Positions 16,998-26,052 of a stretch of 38,440 bases of DNA are shown piece after piece. The position numbers were made by a program, and so were the translations under genes. A model generated the notes under the pieces. That model searched no databases. It saw only the letters and a list, made by a program, of their open reading frames with translations, and was not told where the DNA came from. The stretch lies in the NCBI GenBank assembly GCA_002427465.1, contig DIRC01000009.1, forward strand, positions 26,278 through 64,717. Direction: 5' to 3'. Origin of the DNA: Clostridiales bacterium UBA5446. Its GTDB lineage: Bacteria > Bacillota > Clostridia > Oscillospirales > Oscillospiraceae. The first letter of the stretch is position 1. Every line of letters starts with the position of its first letter.

Positions 16998-18025
16998 GGA
17001 TCATCATTGACGCCATGGGCGGAGACAACGCGCCTGACGCAATTGTCAAGGGTGCGGTTATGGCAAAGCGCGGGCTCGGCGCCGAGATCGTGCTCGTAGG
17101 TAAAAAAGAAGAGATCCGGCGCTGCCTTGACGCGGAGGGGGAGCAGGATATTCAGGTGGTGGATGCCCGGGAGGTTGTGACCATGGATGACGACCCCAGT
17201 TTCGCCACCCGCCGGAAAAAGGATTCGTCCATGTCAGTTGCGCTCAGGATGCTGCGGGACGGCGAAGGGGACGCGATGGTCTCGGCGGGAAGCACGGGCG
17301 TGCTTCTTACCGGCGCCACGCTGACGGTGAAAAGAGTGCGGGGAATTCGCCGGGCGGCTCTGGCCCCGGTGCTTCCCAACGGCCGGCGGGGTACGGTGCT
17401 GATCGACTGCGGCGCAAATGTGGAATGCACGGCGGAATATCTTCTGCAGTTTGCTTTTATGGGGAGCTTATACGCCCGAAAGATCCTGGGCTGCTATAAC
17501 CCCCGCGTTGGGCTGCTTAATAACGGCACCGAGACACACAAGGGCGGGGAGCTCCAAAAGCAGGCTTTTGCACTTCTCAAAAAAGCCGGGGACGAAGGTC
17601 GGATAAACTTCGTTGGAAATGTGGAGGCCTCCCAAACCCTTACCGGGGATGTGGACGTTTTGGTTACGGACGGCTTTTCCGGAAACATTCTCCTCAAAAC
17701 CTGCGAGGGGGTTGCAAAGTTCATCATCGACGGCTTGAAAAACGTCTTTGCATCCAGCGCGAAAAACAAGCTGGCGGCGATGATTGTACGGCAGGATGTG
17801 ACGGCACTCAAAAAAATCCTGGACGTGAACCAGGTGGGCGGTACGGCTCTTCTGGGGATAACAAAGCCGGTGATTAAAGCCCACGGATCTTCCAGGGAGG
17901 AGGCCATATTCAGCGCGATACGCCAGGCCATGGAATTTTGCCATGCAGACGTGATCACAGAAATAGAAAGCAATATTGAATATATGCGCCTGCCTGTCAC
18001 GGCGGCGTCGGGAGCGGAGGAATAA
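16994..18025 (+). CDS. plsX: Phosphate acyltransferase PlsX
   Basis: Converts acyl-ACP to acyl-phosphate, the donor used by PlsY for the first step of phospholipid synthesis. The 343-residue protein begins IIIDAMGGDNAPDAIVKGAV, and has SAGSTGVLLTGATL, FIDCGANVE-like LIDCGANVEC, GLLNNGTETHKG and VTDGFSGNILLKTCEG, all characteristic of the family. It lies 2 bases before acpP, whose product carries its substrate. Confidence 0.97.
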   Translation: MRIIIDAMGGDNAPDAIVKGAVMAKRGLGAEIVLVGKKEEIRRCLDAEGEQDIQVVDAREVVTMDDDPSFATRRKKDSSMSVALRMLRDGEGDAMVSAGSTGVLLTGATLTVKRVRGIRRAALAPVLPNGRRGTVLIDCGANVECTAEYLLQFAFMGSLYARKILGCYNPRVGLLNNGTETHKGGELQKQAFALLKKAGDEGRINFVGNVEASQTLTGDVDVLVTDGFSGNILLKTCEGVAKFIIDGLKNVFASSAKNKLAAMIVRQDVTALKKILDVNQVGGTALLGITKPVIKAHGSSREEAIFSAIRQAMEFCHADVITEIESNIEYMRLPVTAASGAEE

Positions 18026-18027
18026 TC

Positions 18028-18261
18028 ATGATTGAGAAAAAAATCATTGAACTTGTGGCGGAGCAGTTTGCTGTTGACGCCGATTCACTTTCAAGAAGCA
18101 CGGCGTTTATCGACACGCTGAGCGCGGATTCTTTGGATATTGTTGAGCTGACCATGTCGGTTGAGGAGGAGTTTTCAATACCTGAGGTGGCTGAAGAGGA
18201 TCTCCAGAAGATTCTTACCATCGGCGATCTGGTCGATTATGTCGAGGGCGCCATCGGCTGA
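18028..18261 (+). CDS. acpP: Acyl carrier protein
   Basis: Small acidic carrier of growing fatty acids. The 77-residue protein has the phosphopantetheine attachment serine in ADSLDIVELTMSVEEEF (Ser near residue 38) and the four-helix ACP layout. It is placed between plsX and rnc, a common order. The fab genes that usually accompany it are not in the window. Confidence 0.96.
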   Translation: MIEKKIIELVAEQFAVDADSLSRSTAFIDTLSADSLDIVELTMSVEEEFSIPEVAEEDLQKILTIGDLVDYVEGAIG

Positions 18262-18304
18262 ATCCTGATGAGCTGCAGCCCTTGTTCGGGAAAGGGATAT
18301 CGGT

Positions 18305-18982
18305 TTGGACTGTCTTCAAAACAAGTTAAATTACAAATTTAAAGACAGGGCGTTGCTCTGCAACGCCCTGACACATAGCTCATATACCAACGAAAACCGC
18401 GCGATCAGCTGCGACAGCAACGAACGCCTGGAGTTTTTGGGGGATTCGGTACTTGGCCTTGTCGTTGCGTCAACCCTCTTTGAACGCTTTCCAGATATGC
18501 CCGAGGGGCGGATGACACGGCTGCGCGCGCAGCTGGTCTGCGAGGAGAGCCTTTATAAGGTGGCCATTGACCTGAACCTGGGCGCGGCTATCCGCCTGGG
18601 GAAAGGCGAGGAACATACCGGGGGGCGCAGCCGTCCCTCTATTCTGGCCGACGCGGTTGAAGCGCTGATCGCCGCACTGTATCTGGACGGCGGGTATGAG
18701 ACGGCGCGAGCCTTCATTTTGGCCCACATCACCTGCGATGCCGGCGAGGACAATCGCTATGCGGGCGTGGACAGCAAGACGCGTCTCCAGGAGTTTGTTC
18801 AGAAAAAAAGCGGACAGGTGCTTACCTATGAGCTTTTGGATGAGTCGGGGCCAGATCACTACAAACTGTTTACGGCCATGGTGAAGCTGAACGGTCAGCC
18901 GATCGGCAAAGGGGCCGGCCGAACCAAGAAGGAGGCGGAACAGTCGGCCGCCGGGCAGGCTCTGGAGAAGCTGGAAAAATGA
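18305..18982 (+). CDS. rnc: Ribonuclease III
   Basis: Cuts double-stranded RNA, including rRNA precursors and structured mRNAs. The 225-residue protein has the signature ERLEFLGDSVLGLV with catalytic Glu43 and Asp47, the second acidic cluster DAVEALIAALYLDGG, and a C-terminal dsRNA-binding domain (about 155-223, ending GRTKKEAEQSAAGQALEKL). The start is TTG, supported by AAAGGGA seven bases upstream. That site could pair with CCCTT at 18279-18283 (5 bp), a weak possible control element. It overlaps the next gene by 4 bases. Confidence 0.96.
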   Translation: MDCLQNKLNYKFKDRALLCNALTHSSYTNENRAISCDSNERLEFLGDSVLGLVVASTLFERFPDMPEGRMTRLRAQLVCEESLYKVAIDLNLGAAIRLGKGEEHTGGRSRPSILADAVEALIAALYLDGGYETARAFILAHITCDAGEDNRYAGVDSKTRLQEFVQKKSGQVLTYELLDESGPDHYKLFTAMVKLNGQPIGKGAGRTKKEAEQSAAGQALEKLEK

Positions 18983-20007
18983 GCGCCAGGAACAGCATAA
19001 TTCCCATTTTTGTGCCTCATTGCGGCTGCCCGAACGCCTGCGTATTCTGCAACCAGCGGCGTATATCCGGCAGCCTCAGGCCCGCGGAAGCCGGAGATGT
19101 GAAAAAAACCATAGAAGAAGCGGCCGCTCTGGCCCCGGAGGGGACAAAGCGGCAATTGGCGTTTTACGGGGGAAGTTTTACGGCCATCCCGGTTCCTGAG
19201 CAGGAGGCGCTTCTTGCCGCCGCGCAGCCATATCTGTACAGCGGATTTATCACTTCCCTGCGCCTGTCCACAAGGCCCGACGCCATCGACGGGGAAACGC
19301 TCCTGCGCCTGAAGCGCTATGGGGTCGAGACCATAGAGCTGGGCGCGCAGTCCATGTGTGACGCGGTGCTGGCGCAGGCCGGCCGCGGCCATACGGCGGC
19401 AGATGTGGTTAACGCCGCCCGGCTGATCAAAGACGCGGGGTTCGGCCTGATCCTTCAAATGATGACGGGGCTTCCGGGCTCCTCGGAGGATCGGGATGTG
19501 GACACTGCCGTTCAAATTGCCGCCCTTTCCCCGGACGGCGTCAGGATTTATCCCACGGTCATTGTTCGGGACACTGTGCTTTACGATCTTTGGAGCAGAG
19601 GGGAATACGCGGAGCATACGGTTGAGGACGCGGTATGCGTCTGCGCCCGTATCGTCCCGGTGTTTCAGGCGGCCGGCATACCAATCATCAGGCTGGGACT
19701 TAATCCTACGGATGACCTTTCCGGAGGAGACGCCGCCGGCGGCGCGTACCACCCGGCGCTGGGCGAGCTTGTGCGGGGGCGGATTCTGCGGCACAGGGCG
19801 CAGGCGCTTTTGGCAGGTGTTGCGCCCGGCAGCGACGTGGTGATCGGCATCGGCCGAAGGTACGTTTCGCAGATGGTCGGACAGCGAGGATGCAACAAAA
19901 ACGAACTGCGCGCGCAGTTTTTCCTCAGGTCCCTGAAGATTGCTGGGACGGATGCGGAAAATGACTCGGTCACGATACTTTCCGTTGCAAAACCGACGAC
20001 TTTGTAA
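18979..20007 (+). CDS. Elp3-like radical SAM protein
   Basis: A 342-residue radical SAM enzyme. The iron-sulfur cluster motif CPNACVFC (Cys17, Cys21, Cys24) is near the N-terminus, followed by FYGGSFTAIP, RLSTRPDAID, ETIELGAQSM and LQMMTGLPGSS. These match the radical SAM half of Elp3-type proteins, but the acetyltransferase domain is absent, as in the clostridial proteins encoded between rnc and smc. The substrate is not known; a role in RNA modification is plausible but unproven. Its start overlaps rnc by 4 bases. Confidence 0.85.
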   Translation: MSARNSIIPIFVPHCGCPNACVFCNQRRISGSLRPAEAGDVKKTIEEAAALAPEGTKRQLAFYGGSFTAIPVPEQEALLAAAQPYLYSGFITSLRLSTRPDAIDGETLLRLKRYGVETIELGAQSMCDAVLAQAGRGHTAADVVNAARLIKDAGFGLILQMMTGLPGSSEDRDVDTAVQIAALSPDGVRIYPTVIVRDTVLYDLWSRGEYAEHTVEDAVCVCARIVPVFQAAGIPIIRLGLNPTDDLSGGDAAGGAYHPALGELVRGRILRHRAQALLAGVAPGSDVVIGIGRRYVSQMVGQRGCNKNELRAQFFLRSLKIAGTDAENDSVTILSVAKPTTL

Positions 20008-20059
20008 TATGCTGTAGGGTACATTCTTCATTTGATTTTCACTGGGCGAGGTAGAGATA

Positions 20060-23000
20060 TTGTATTTAAAGGCGCTGGAAATTCAGGGATTTAAGTCATT
20101 CCCGGAAAAGACTCGGCTGACCTTCAACCGTGACGTGACAGCGATCGTCGGCCCAAACGGCTCGGGCAAATCGAATATTGCCGACGCCATCCTCTGGGTC
20201 ATGGGCGAACAGAGCACCAAGACGCTGCGCGGCGGAAAGATGCAGGACGTGATTTTCAGCGGTACGGCGGCCAGAGGCTCCATGGGCTTCGCGCAGGTGT
20301 CGCTGGTTATTGATAATTCGGCAGGAATCCTTGAAAATGATTCCGAGGAAGTGACCATAACCCGCAGGTATTACCGCGGCGGCGAAAGCGAGTACTATAT
20401 TAACCGCGAGGCCGTCCGTCTCAGGGACGTTTATGAGCTGCTCATGGACACGGGACTTGGACGGGACGGATATTCCATCATTGGCCAGGGCCGGATAGCG
20501 GAGATCGTATCCGGAAAGAGCGAGGAACGCCGGGAGGTGCTGGAGGCGGCGGCGGGGATTTCCCGCTACCGCTATCGCAAGGAGGAGTCTGAGCGAAAAC
20601 TCAAGCGCACCGATGAAAACCTGCTGCGCATAAACGATAAAATCGACGAGCTCCAGTATCAGGTGGAGCCGCTGAAGGCTCAGGCGGAAACGGCGAAGCG
20701 CTATCTTGTTCTGCGGGATGAGCTGCGGCAGGCCGAGGTGTCACTGTGGATGCAGGGGCTGGACAGGCTGCGGGGGCAGGCGGAATCGGTGGATCGGGAC
20801 TATGAAGCCTCCAGAGCCGGTCTGGAGGCCGCCAAGTCCGCCCTTAACTCGCTTTATGCCCAAAGCGAGAATCTGTCTCGCGTCATGCGGGAAAAGGACA
20901 TAGAGGCCGAGAACATGCGCGCCCGGCTTTCAAAAACCGAGTCTGCCGCGGCGGAGTGCGAGTCCGCTGCGGCAGTGCTCCGGGCCAATATGAAAAACAG
21001 CGCCGAGCGTGTGGAGCAGATCCGCGTCCAGATCGAGGATCAGAAAGCCCGGGAAGGTGAAATTGCCGGGCAGATTGAGGCTAAAAGGGCGCGCATCGGC
21101 CAGATCGACGCCCGGGCCGGTGAGCTGGAAAAGACCGAGGCCGCCGCCCGGAACGTTATCGAAGGGCACAGGCTGCGAATCCGGAACCGGGAGGAAGCGT
21201 CAGAGTCGATGAGCGACGCGCTGACTAAGCAGATTGTCGCCCTGCGCAGCGCCGATTCCCGAATCGCCATGCTGGCGGAGATGGAAAAGGAATACGAGGG
21301 CTTCGGCAAGGCCGTAAAAACCGTGATGCGCGAGGCGCGCCACGGTGCGCTGAAGGGAATACGCGGCACAGTTGCCGAACTGATACGTGCCGACGAGCGC
21401 TGTGCTCTGGCGATTGAAACCGCGCTGGGCGCGGCGATACAGCACATTGTCGTGGACACCCAGACGGACGGGCGGGCGGCCATAGAGCTGCTCAAACGCA
21501 GGGACTGCGGAAGGGGGACATTTCTCCCCCTGGACACGATGCGTGGCAGCCGGCTGGACCATATTCCGGGCGAGGACGAAGGGTGTTTGGGCCTTGCGGC
21601 CGACTTGGTGGAATTCGAGCCGGGATATAGAAATATTATGGAAAACCTTCTCGGGCGCACTCTGGTAGCCGAGACCCTTGCGGAGGCCATCGCCATATCC
21701 CGGAAAAGGGGCGGGCGGGTGCGGATCGTCAGCCTGGACGGGCAGCTGATCCATGCCGGCGGCTCTATGACGGGCGGAAGCGCCGCCAGGGGAACGGGGA
21801 TTCTCTCCAGAGCCAACGAGCTGGAAAAACTCAGAGCCGGGCGTGGGGCAATCGCGGAAAAGTGCGCCGCGCTTTCGGCCCGGGCGGAGGATCTGAAGCG
21901 GGAGCTGTCCGCCGGGCGCTGCCAGCTTGAACTGGCCACGGAGGATTTGCAGGCCATAAAAAATGAACAGGCTTCCCTGGCCGCCGAACGCCGCGCAAAT
22001 GAAAACGCCGCGGCCGAGCTGGAGCTTTTGCGGCGCGGTGTCTGCGGGGATCTGGACAGTCGGGCTGCCGCTGCCCGGGAAATCGAGGCCGGCACGGACA
22101 GCTTTATGAAAGCGCTGGAAGAAAAAGAGTCCCGGCTTTGCCAGCTATCAGCCGCAGCGGAAAAAATGAAGGGCGAAATTGCCGCCATGACCGAAAGAAA
22201 GCTGGCTTTCGAGGGACAGCGCACGCGCACGGACAGGCAGGTCCAGGAAAAAAACGCGGCGCTTCTGGAGATGGAGCGGGCTTGCGCCAGGCTGGAGCAA
22301 AAGAAACTGGCCGCGGATATGGAGGAAAAGCAGCTCATCGACAAGCTCTGGGATGGGTATCAGTTGAGCCACAGCGCCGCCCAGGCGGTGAGGCAGCCCG
22401 TGGAGAACACGGCCCAGGCAAACCGCTGCATATCAGAGCTAAGAAGGCAGATCGGCGCCTTGGGGAACCCGAACCTGGGCGCTATCGACGAATATGCCCG
22501 GGTCAGCGAGCGGTATGAATTTCTCACCTCCCAGCGGGACGATGTGGAGAAGGCGCGCCGAGAGCTTCTGGGCATAATACATGATATCACCGGCGAGATG
22601 AAGACAATTTTCATCCGGGAATTCGCCAGCATCAACAAAAGCTTCGGCGAGACATTTACCGAGCTGTTCGGCGGCGGGCGGGCGGAGCTGGTCATGGAAG
22701 ACCCGGAAAATGTGCTGGAATGCGGGATCGACATCCGGGTTCAGCCGCCGGGCAAGGCGTTGTCCACCATCAGCCTGCTCTCCGGCGGGGAGATGGCCTT
22801 CGTAGCGATCGCCCTTTATTTCGCCATCATCAAGGTCCGGCCGACGCCATTTTGCGTTATGGACGAAATAGAAGCCGCGCTGGACGAGTCCAACGTGGTA
22901 AGGTTTGCCGAGCACCTCCGGAAAATTTCGGGGAAAACGCAGTTTATCGTCATTACCCATCGCCGGGGAACGATGGAGGAGGCGGACGAGCTGTACGGCG

Positions 23001-23083
23001 TTACCATGCAGGAAAAAGGGATTTCCAAGGTCATCGAGCTTGACCTTGCGGAGACTGAAAAATACTTGGGTGAGGAAAGCTGA
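20060..23083 (+). CDS. smc: Chromosome condensation ATPase Smc, short-armed
   Basis: Core of the Smc-ScpAB complex that extrudes DNA loops and aids chromosome segregation. Walker A is GPNGSGKSN (31-39), the Q-loop lies in ILWVMGEQ, the signature is LLSGGEMAFVAIAL (about 905-918) and Walker B is PFCVMDEIEAALDES (about 930). The hinge spans about 412-580 (GFGKAV to MTGGS). The protein has 1007 residues against about 1180 for typical bacterial Smc. The shortfall is split evenly: each coiled-coil arm is about 247 residues instead of about 335-340. The start is TTG with GAGGT upstream. The signature has Met where Arg, Lys or Gln is common. ftsY overlaps by one base. Confidence 0.95.
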   Translation: MYLKALEIQGFKSFPEKTRLTFNRDVTAIVGPNGSGKSNIADAILWVMGEQSTKTLRGGKMQDVIFSGTAARGSMGFAQVSLVIDNSAGILENDSEEVTITRRYYRGGESEYYINREAVRLRDVYELLMDTGLGRDGYSIIGQGRIAEIVSGKSEERREVLEAAAGISRYRYRKEESERKLKRTDENLLRINDKIDELQYQVEPLKAQAETAKRYLVLRDELRQAEVSLWMQGLDRLRGQAESVDRDYEASRAGLEAAKSALNSLYAQSENLSRVMREKDIEAENMRARLSKTESAAAECESAAAVLRANMKNSAERVEQIRVQIEDQKAREGEIAGQIEAKRARIGQIDARAGELEKTEAAARNVIEGHRLRIRNREEASESMSDALTKQIVALRSADSRIAMLAEMEKEYEGFGKAVKTVMREARHGALKGIRGTVAELIRADERCALAIETALGAAIQHIVVDTQTDGRAAIELLKRRDCGRGTFLPLDTMRGSRLDHIPGEDEGCLGLAADLVEFEPGYRNIMENLLGRTLVAETLAEAIAISRKRGGRVRIVSLDGQLIHAGGSMTGGSAARGTGILSRANELEKLRAGRGAIAEKCAALSARAEDLKRELSAGRCQLELATEDLQAIKNEQASLAAERRANENAAAELELLRRGVCGDLDSRAAAAREIEAGTDSFMKALEEKESRLCQLSAAAEKMKGEIAAMTERKLAFEGQRTRTDRQVQEKNAALLEMERACARLEQKKLAADMEEKQLIDKLWDGYQLSHSAAQAVRQPVENTAQANRCISELRRQIGALGNPNLGAIDEYARVSERYEFLTSQRDDVEKARRELLGIIHDITGEMKTIFIREFASINKSFGETFTELFGGGRAELVMEDPENVLECGIDIRVQPPGKALSTISLLSGGEMAFVAIALYFAIIKVRPTPFCVMDEIEAALDESNVVRFAEHLRKISGKTQFIVITHRRGTMEEADELYGVTMQEKGISKVIELDLAETEKYLGEES

Positions 23084-23979
23084 TGGGTTTTTTTGATAAG
23101 ATCAGACAGGGACTTGAAAAAACAAGGCGGCAAATAGGCAGCGCATTTGCCGAATTTACCGGAGGGAACGAGGCGTTTTACGAGGAACTGGAGGAATCGC
23201 TGATCCTGGCGGACGCCGGGATCGAAACCGCCGGGGAGGCGGTAGAGCGCCTTCAGGAGGCGGTGCGCGCCAAGCGCCTGATCGGCGCTGATGAGGTCAG
23301 GCAGGCGCTTGCGGATATTCTGGCGGAAATGCTCTCGGTGGGAGATTTTACGCTAAAGCTTGAAACCAGGCCGTCTGTGGTTTTGGTTGTAGGCGTCAAC
23401 GGGGTGGGGAAGACCACCACGATCGGCAAGCTTGCCGCCCGGTTCACCGGAGAGGGAAAGAAAGTCCTGCTGGCGGCCGGGGATACCTTTCGGGCCGCCG
23501 CCGCCGAGCAGCTGACAATTTGGGCGGAGCGCGCCGGCGCCGAGATCGTGAAGCACGGCGAGGGCGCCGATCCCGGGGCCGTGGTTTTCGACGCCCTTGC
23601 CGCCGCAAAGGCCAGGCATACCGACATTGCCATCATCGACACCGCCGGCAGGCTCCATAATAAGCAGAATCTGATGAACGAGCTGGCCAAGATCCGTCGA
23701 ATTGTCTCCAGGGAGCTGCCGGAGGCGGATATCGAGACTCTGTTGGTGATTGACGCCACCACAGGCCAGAATGGACTGATCCAGGCCAAGCAGTTTGCCC
23801 AGACGACCGGCCTTACAGGCGTGGTGCTGACTAAGCTGGACGGAACGGCTAAGGGCGGGATCGTTTTCGCCATCGCCAAGGAGCTGGGCCTTCCGGTAAA
23901 ATATATCGGCGTTGGCGAGGGCGTGGTCGACCTGATGCCCTTCGAGCCACGGGCGTTTTCGGAGGCGCTGCTGTCATGA
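23083..23979 (+). CDS. ftsY: Signal recognition particle receptor FtsY
   Basis: GTPase that docks ribosome-SRP complexes at the membrane translocon. The 298-residue protein is essentially only the NG domain: N helices (1-90), then the P-loop VVGVNGVGKTTTIGKL, DTFRAAAAEQL, DTAGRLHNKQNLMNEL, TKLDGTAKGG and the closing IGVGEGVVDLMPFEPRAFSEAL. The acidic A domain of E. coli FtsY is missing, as in most Bacillota. The smc-ftsY pair is conserved; the smc stop overlaps the ATG. Confidence 0.97.
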   Translation: MGFFDKIRQGLEKTRRQIGSAFAEFTGGNEAFYEELEESLILADAGIETAGEAVERLQEAVRAKRLIGADEVRQALADILAEMLSVGDFTLKLETRPSVVLVVGVNGVGKTTTIGKLAARFTGEGKKVLLAAGDTFRAAAAEQLTIWAERAGAEIVKHGEGADPGAVVFDALAAAKARHTDIAIIDTAGRLHNKQNLMNELAKIRRIVSRELPEADIETLLVIDATTGQNGLIQAKQFAQTTGLTGVVLTKLDGTAKGGIVFAIAKELGLPVKYIGVGEGVVDLMPFEPRAFSEALLS

Positions 23980-24572
23980 CGCTGATTCTGGCTTCAAACA
24001 ACGAAAACAAGCTGCGGGAATTCGGCGAAATCCTGGCGGGCAGTGGGATAACGCTTATTTCTCAGCGGGAGGCCGGCTGCGATTTCGAGGTGGAGGAGAC
24101 CGGCGAAACCTTTGAAGAAAACGCCTTTCTGAAAGCCGAAGCCATCATGCGGGCCACCGGTATGCCGGCCGTGGCGGATGATTCCGGTTTGGAGGTGGAC
24201 GCCCTTGGTGGGGAGCCGGGTGTGCGCTCGGCCAGATATACGGGCAGTCACGACGACACGGATCTGAACCGCCGCCTGTTTCTCCTGTCCAGGCTCAGGG
24301 CGGAGACTAACCGGCAGGGGCGCTTTGTTTCGGCCATATGCTGCGTTTTTCCCAATGGGGACGTTCTCCGCGCCAGGGGCGCCTGCGAGGGGACGATTGC
24401 CCGGGAAATGCGCGGAGAAAACGGGTTTGGCTACGATGCGCTGTTTGTACCGGAGGGCTGCGCAAAAACAATGGCGGAGCTCACCCCTGAAGAAAAGAAC
24501 GCCATTTCACACCGCGGCAGGGCGCTGCGGGAATTTGCTGAGGAATTGAGGAATTACCATGCTCACAAGTAA
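23976..24572 (+). CDS. rdgB: XTP/dITP diphosphatase (RdgB/HAM1 family)
   Basis: Hydrolyses the non-canonical nucleotides XTP, ITP and dITP to monophosphates, keeping them out of DNA and RNA. The 198-residue protein has the substrate motifs SNNENKLREFGEIL, ADDSGLEVDALGGEPGVRSARYTG and FGYDALFVPEGCAKTMAELTPEEKNAISHRGRAL. It overlaps ftsY by 4 bases and yhbY by 14 bases. Confidence 0.95.
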   Translation: MTLILASNNENKLREFGEILAGSGITLISQREAGCDFEVEETGETFEENAFLKAEAIMRATGMPAVADDSGLEVDALGGEPGVRSARYTGSHDDTDLNRRLFLLSRLRAETNRQGRFVSAICCVFPNGDVLRARGACEGTIAREMRGENGFGYDALFVPEGCAKTMAELTPEEKNAISHRGRALREFAEELRNYHAHK

Positions 24573-24864
24573 ACAGAGAGCACAGCTGCGCGGAATGGCT
24601 GCCGCGGAGGATACGATTATCCAAATCGGGAAGGACGGAATAACGGGCAATGTGATTACCCAGATGCGGGACGCCCTGGCAGCCAGGGAACTTGTCAAGG
24701 GGCGCGTGCTGGGAAATACGATGCTCACGGCACGGGAAGCCTGCGACATGCTCTCCGCCGCCTGCAAGGCCGAGCAGGTACAGGTGATCGGAAGTAAATT
24801 TGTTTTGTATAAGCGGAATGAAAAAGAGCCTAAAATAGAACTTGTCAAGGATAAAGGAAAATGA
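24559..24864 (+). CDS. yhbY: YhbY/CRS1-YhbY (CRM) RNA-binding protein
   Basis: A 101-residue single CRM-domain protein associated with ribosome assembly. It begins LTSKQRAQLRGMAAAEDTIIQIGKDGITGNVITQMRDALAARELVKGRVL, the family consensus with the GKDG loop in a GxxG position. GAGGAA precedes the ATG. It overlaps rdgB upstream and nadD-yqeK downstream (4 bases), and this yhbY-nadD neighbourhood is conserved in Bacillota. Confidence 0.92.
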   Translation: MLTSKQRAQLRGMAAAEDTIIQIGKDGITGNVITQMRDALAARELVKGRVLGNTMLTAREACDMLSAACKAEQVQVIGSKFVLYKRNEKEPKIELVKDKGK

Positions 24865-26039
24865 GGATAGCCGTATTCGGCGGAAGCTTCAATCCGCCGC
24901 ATCCGGGCCATGTCAGGGCCGCCCGGGCAGCCTGCGAGGCCCTGCGCCCGGACAAACTTATCGTTATACCTGCCGCCGATCCGCCCCATAAGGCGCTGCC
25001 TGCGTGCAGCCCCGGGCCGGAAGAGCGCCTGTATCTGACCCGGCTGGCCTTTTCGGCCATGCCGGAGGCCGAGGTGTCGGATATCGAAATCCTCAGGAGC
25101 GGAGAAAGTTATACGGCGGATACCGTAGCTCAGCTTCAGGCAGCCTATCCCGGAGCGGATATTATCCTCATTGTCGGCACCGATATGCTGCTGTATTTTG
25201 AGAAGTGGAACCGTTTTCGCTGGCTGCTTAATAATGTGACTGTGGCCGCATTGTCCAGGGAAGACGGGGATTCGCGGGAGATATCGGAATATTCGGCATA
25301 TCTGCGTGAAGAATACGGGGCAAATGTGCTGTTTGTGGATTCGCCGCCCCTGCCCATGTCATCCTCCCAGCTGCGTGAGCTGCTCCGCGCCCGCTCCGGC
25401 GCCGATGTGCTGGCGCCGGAGGTCTATGGGCGGATCATTAAAACCCGCGATTACGGGGCTAAACCCCAGTTTTCATGGCTGCGCGAACATGCTTACGGGA
25501 TGCTGAAACCGGGCAGAATAGCCCATGTAAAAGGCTGCGAGGCGCAGGCCGTTTCCCTGGCCCGGCGCTGGGGGGCGGACGCGGATTCGGCTGCGGAAGC
25601 CGCGATTTTGCATGACATCACCAAGAAATTAGTGCTTTCCGAGCAGTTGCTATTGTGTGGAAAATATGGTATTATTGTCGACAGCCTTGAGGCGGAAAGC
25701 GCGAAGCTCCTCCATGCGCGGACCGGGGCGGCGCTGGCCAGGGATCTGTTTGGGATACCTGACGACATATATGACGCTATCCGGTGGCATACCACAGGAA
25801 GGCCTGCTATGGCGCTTCTGGAGAAAATCATTTATCTGGCGGATTACATCGAGCCGAACAGGGACTTTGAGGAACTGGAAAGTCTGCGCCGGCTCTCTTA
25901 TACCAATATTGACGAGGCGATGGCGCTGGGGCTGAAGCTCAGCTTAAAAGACCTGCGCGCTTATGATGTCCGGCCCCATGGCGCCACAGTCAGCGCACTG
26001 GAATACTATGAGGGCGCTGCAGAAACCGCCGCGGAATAG
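24861..26039 (+). CDS. nadD: Fused nicotinate-nucleotide adenylyltransferase (NadD) and YqeK HD hydrolase
   Basis: A 392-residue two-domain protein. Residues 1-197 are NadD, which makes deamido-NAD from nicotinate mononucleotide and ATP: GGSFNPPHPGH (7-17), PPHK and the SSSQLRELL motif (167-175). Residues about 205-385 are a YqeK-type HD domain with metal ligands His222, His251-Asp252, His285, His310 and Asp328 (HVKGCEAQA, LHDITKK, HARTGAALARDLFGI, RWHTTGRP, YLADYIEPNRDF). YqeK proteins are symmetrical Ap4A hydrolases. In most Bacillota these are two adjacent genes; here they are one continuous frame. Confidence 0.93.
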   Translation: MRIAVFGGSFNPPHPGHVRAARAACEALRPDKLIVIPAADPPHKALPACSPGPEERLYLTRLAFSAMPEAEVSDIEILRSGESYTADTVAQLQAAYPGADIILIVGTDMLLYFEKWNRFRWLLNNVTVAALSREDGDSREISEYSAYLREEYGANVLFVDSPPLPMSSSQLRELLRARSGADVLAPEVYGRIIKTRDYGAKPQFSWLREHAYGMLKPGRIAHVKGCEAQAVSLARRWGADADSAAEAAILHDITKKLVLSEQLLLCGKYGIIVDSLEAESAKLLHARTGAALARDLFGIPDDIYDAIRWHTTGRPAMALLEKIIYLADYIEPNRDFEELESLRRLSYTNIDEAMALGLKLSLKDLRAYDVRPHGATVSALEYYEGAAETAAE

Positions 26040-26052
26040 AAAGGAAATCCAA

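Noticed and set aside
21040..22344. 434-residue open frame on the minus strand inside smc
   Set aside because: Composition is a Ser/Ala/Arg-rich mirror of the Smc coiled coil, and it has no start signals or family motifs.
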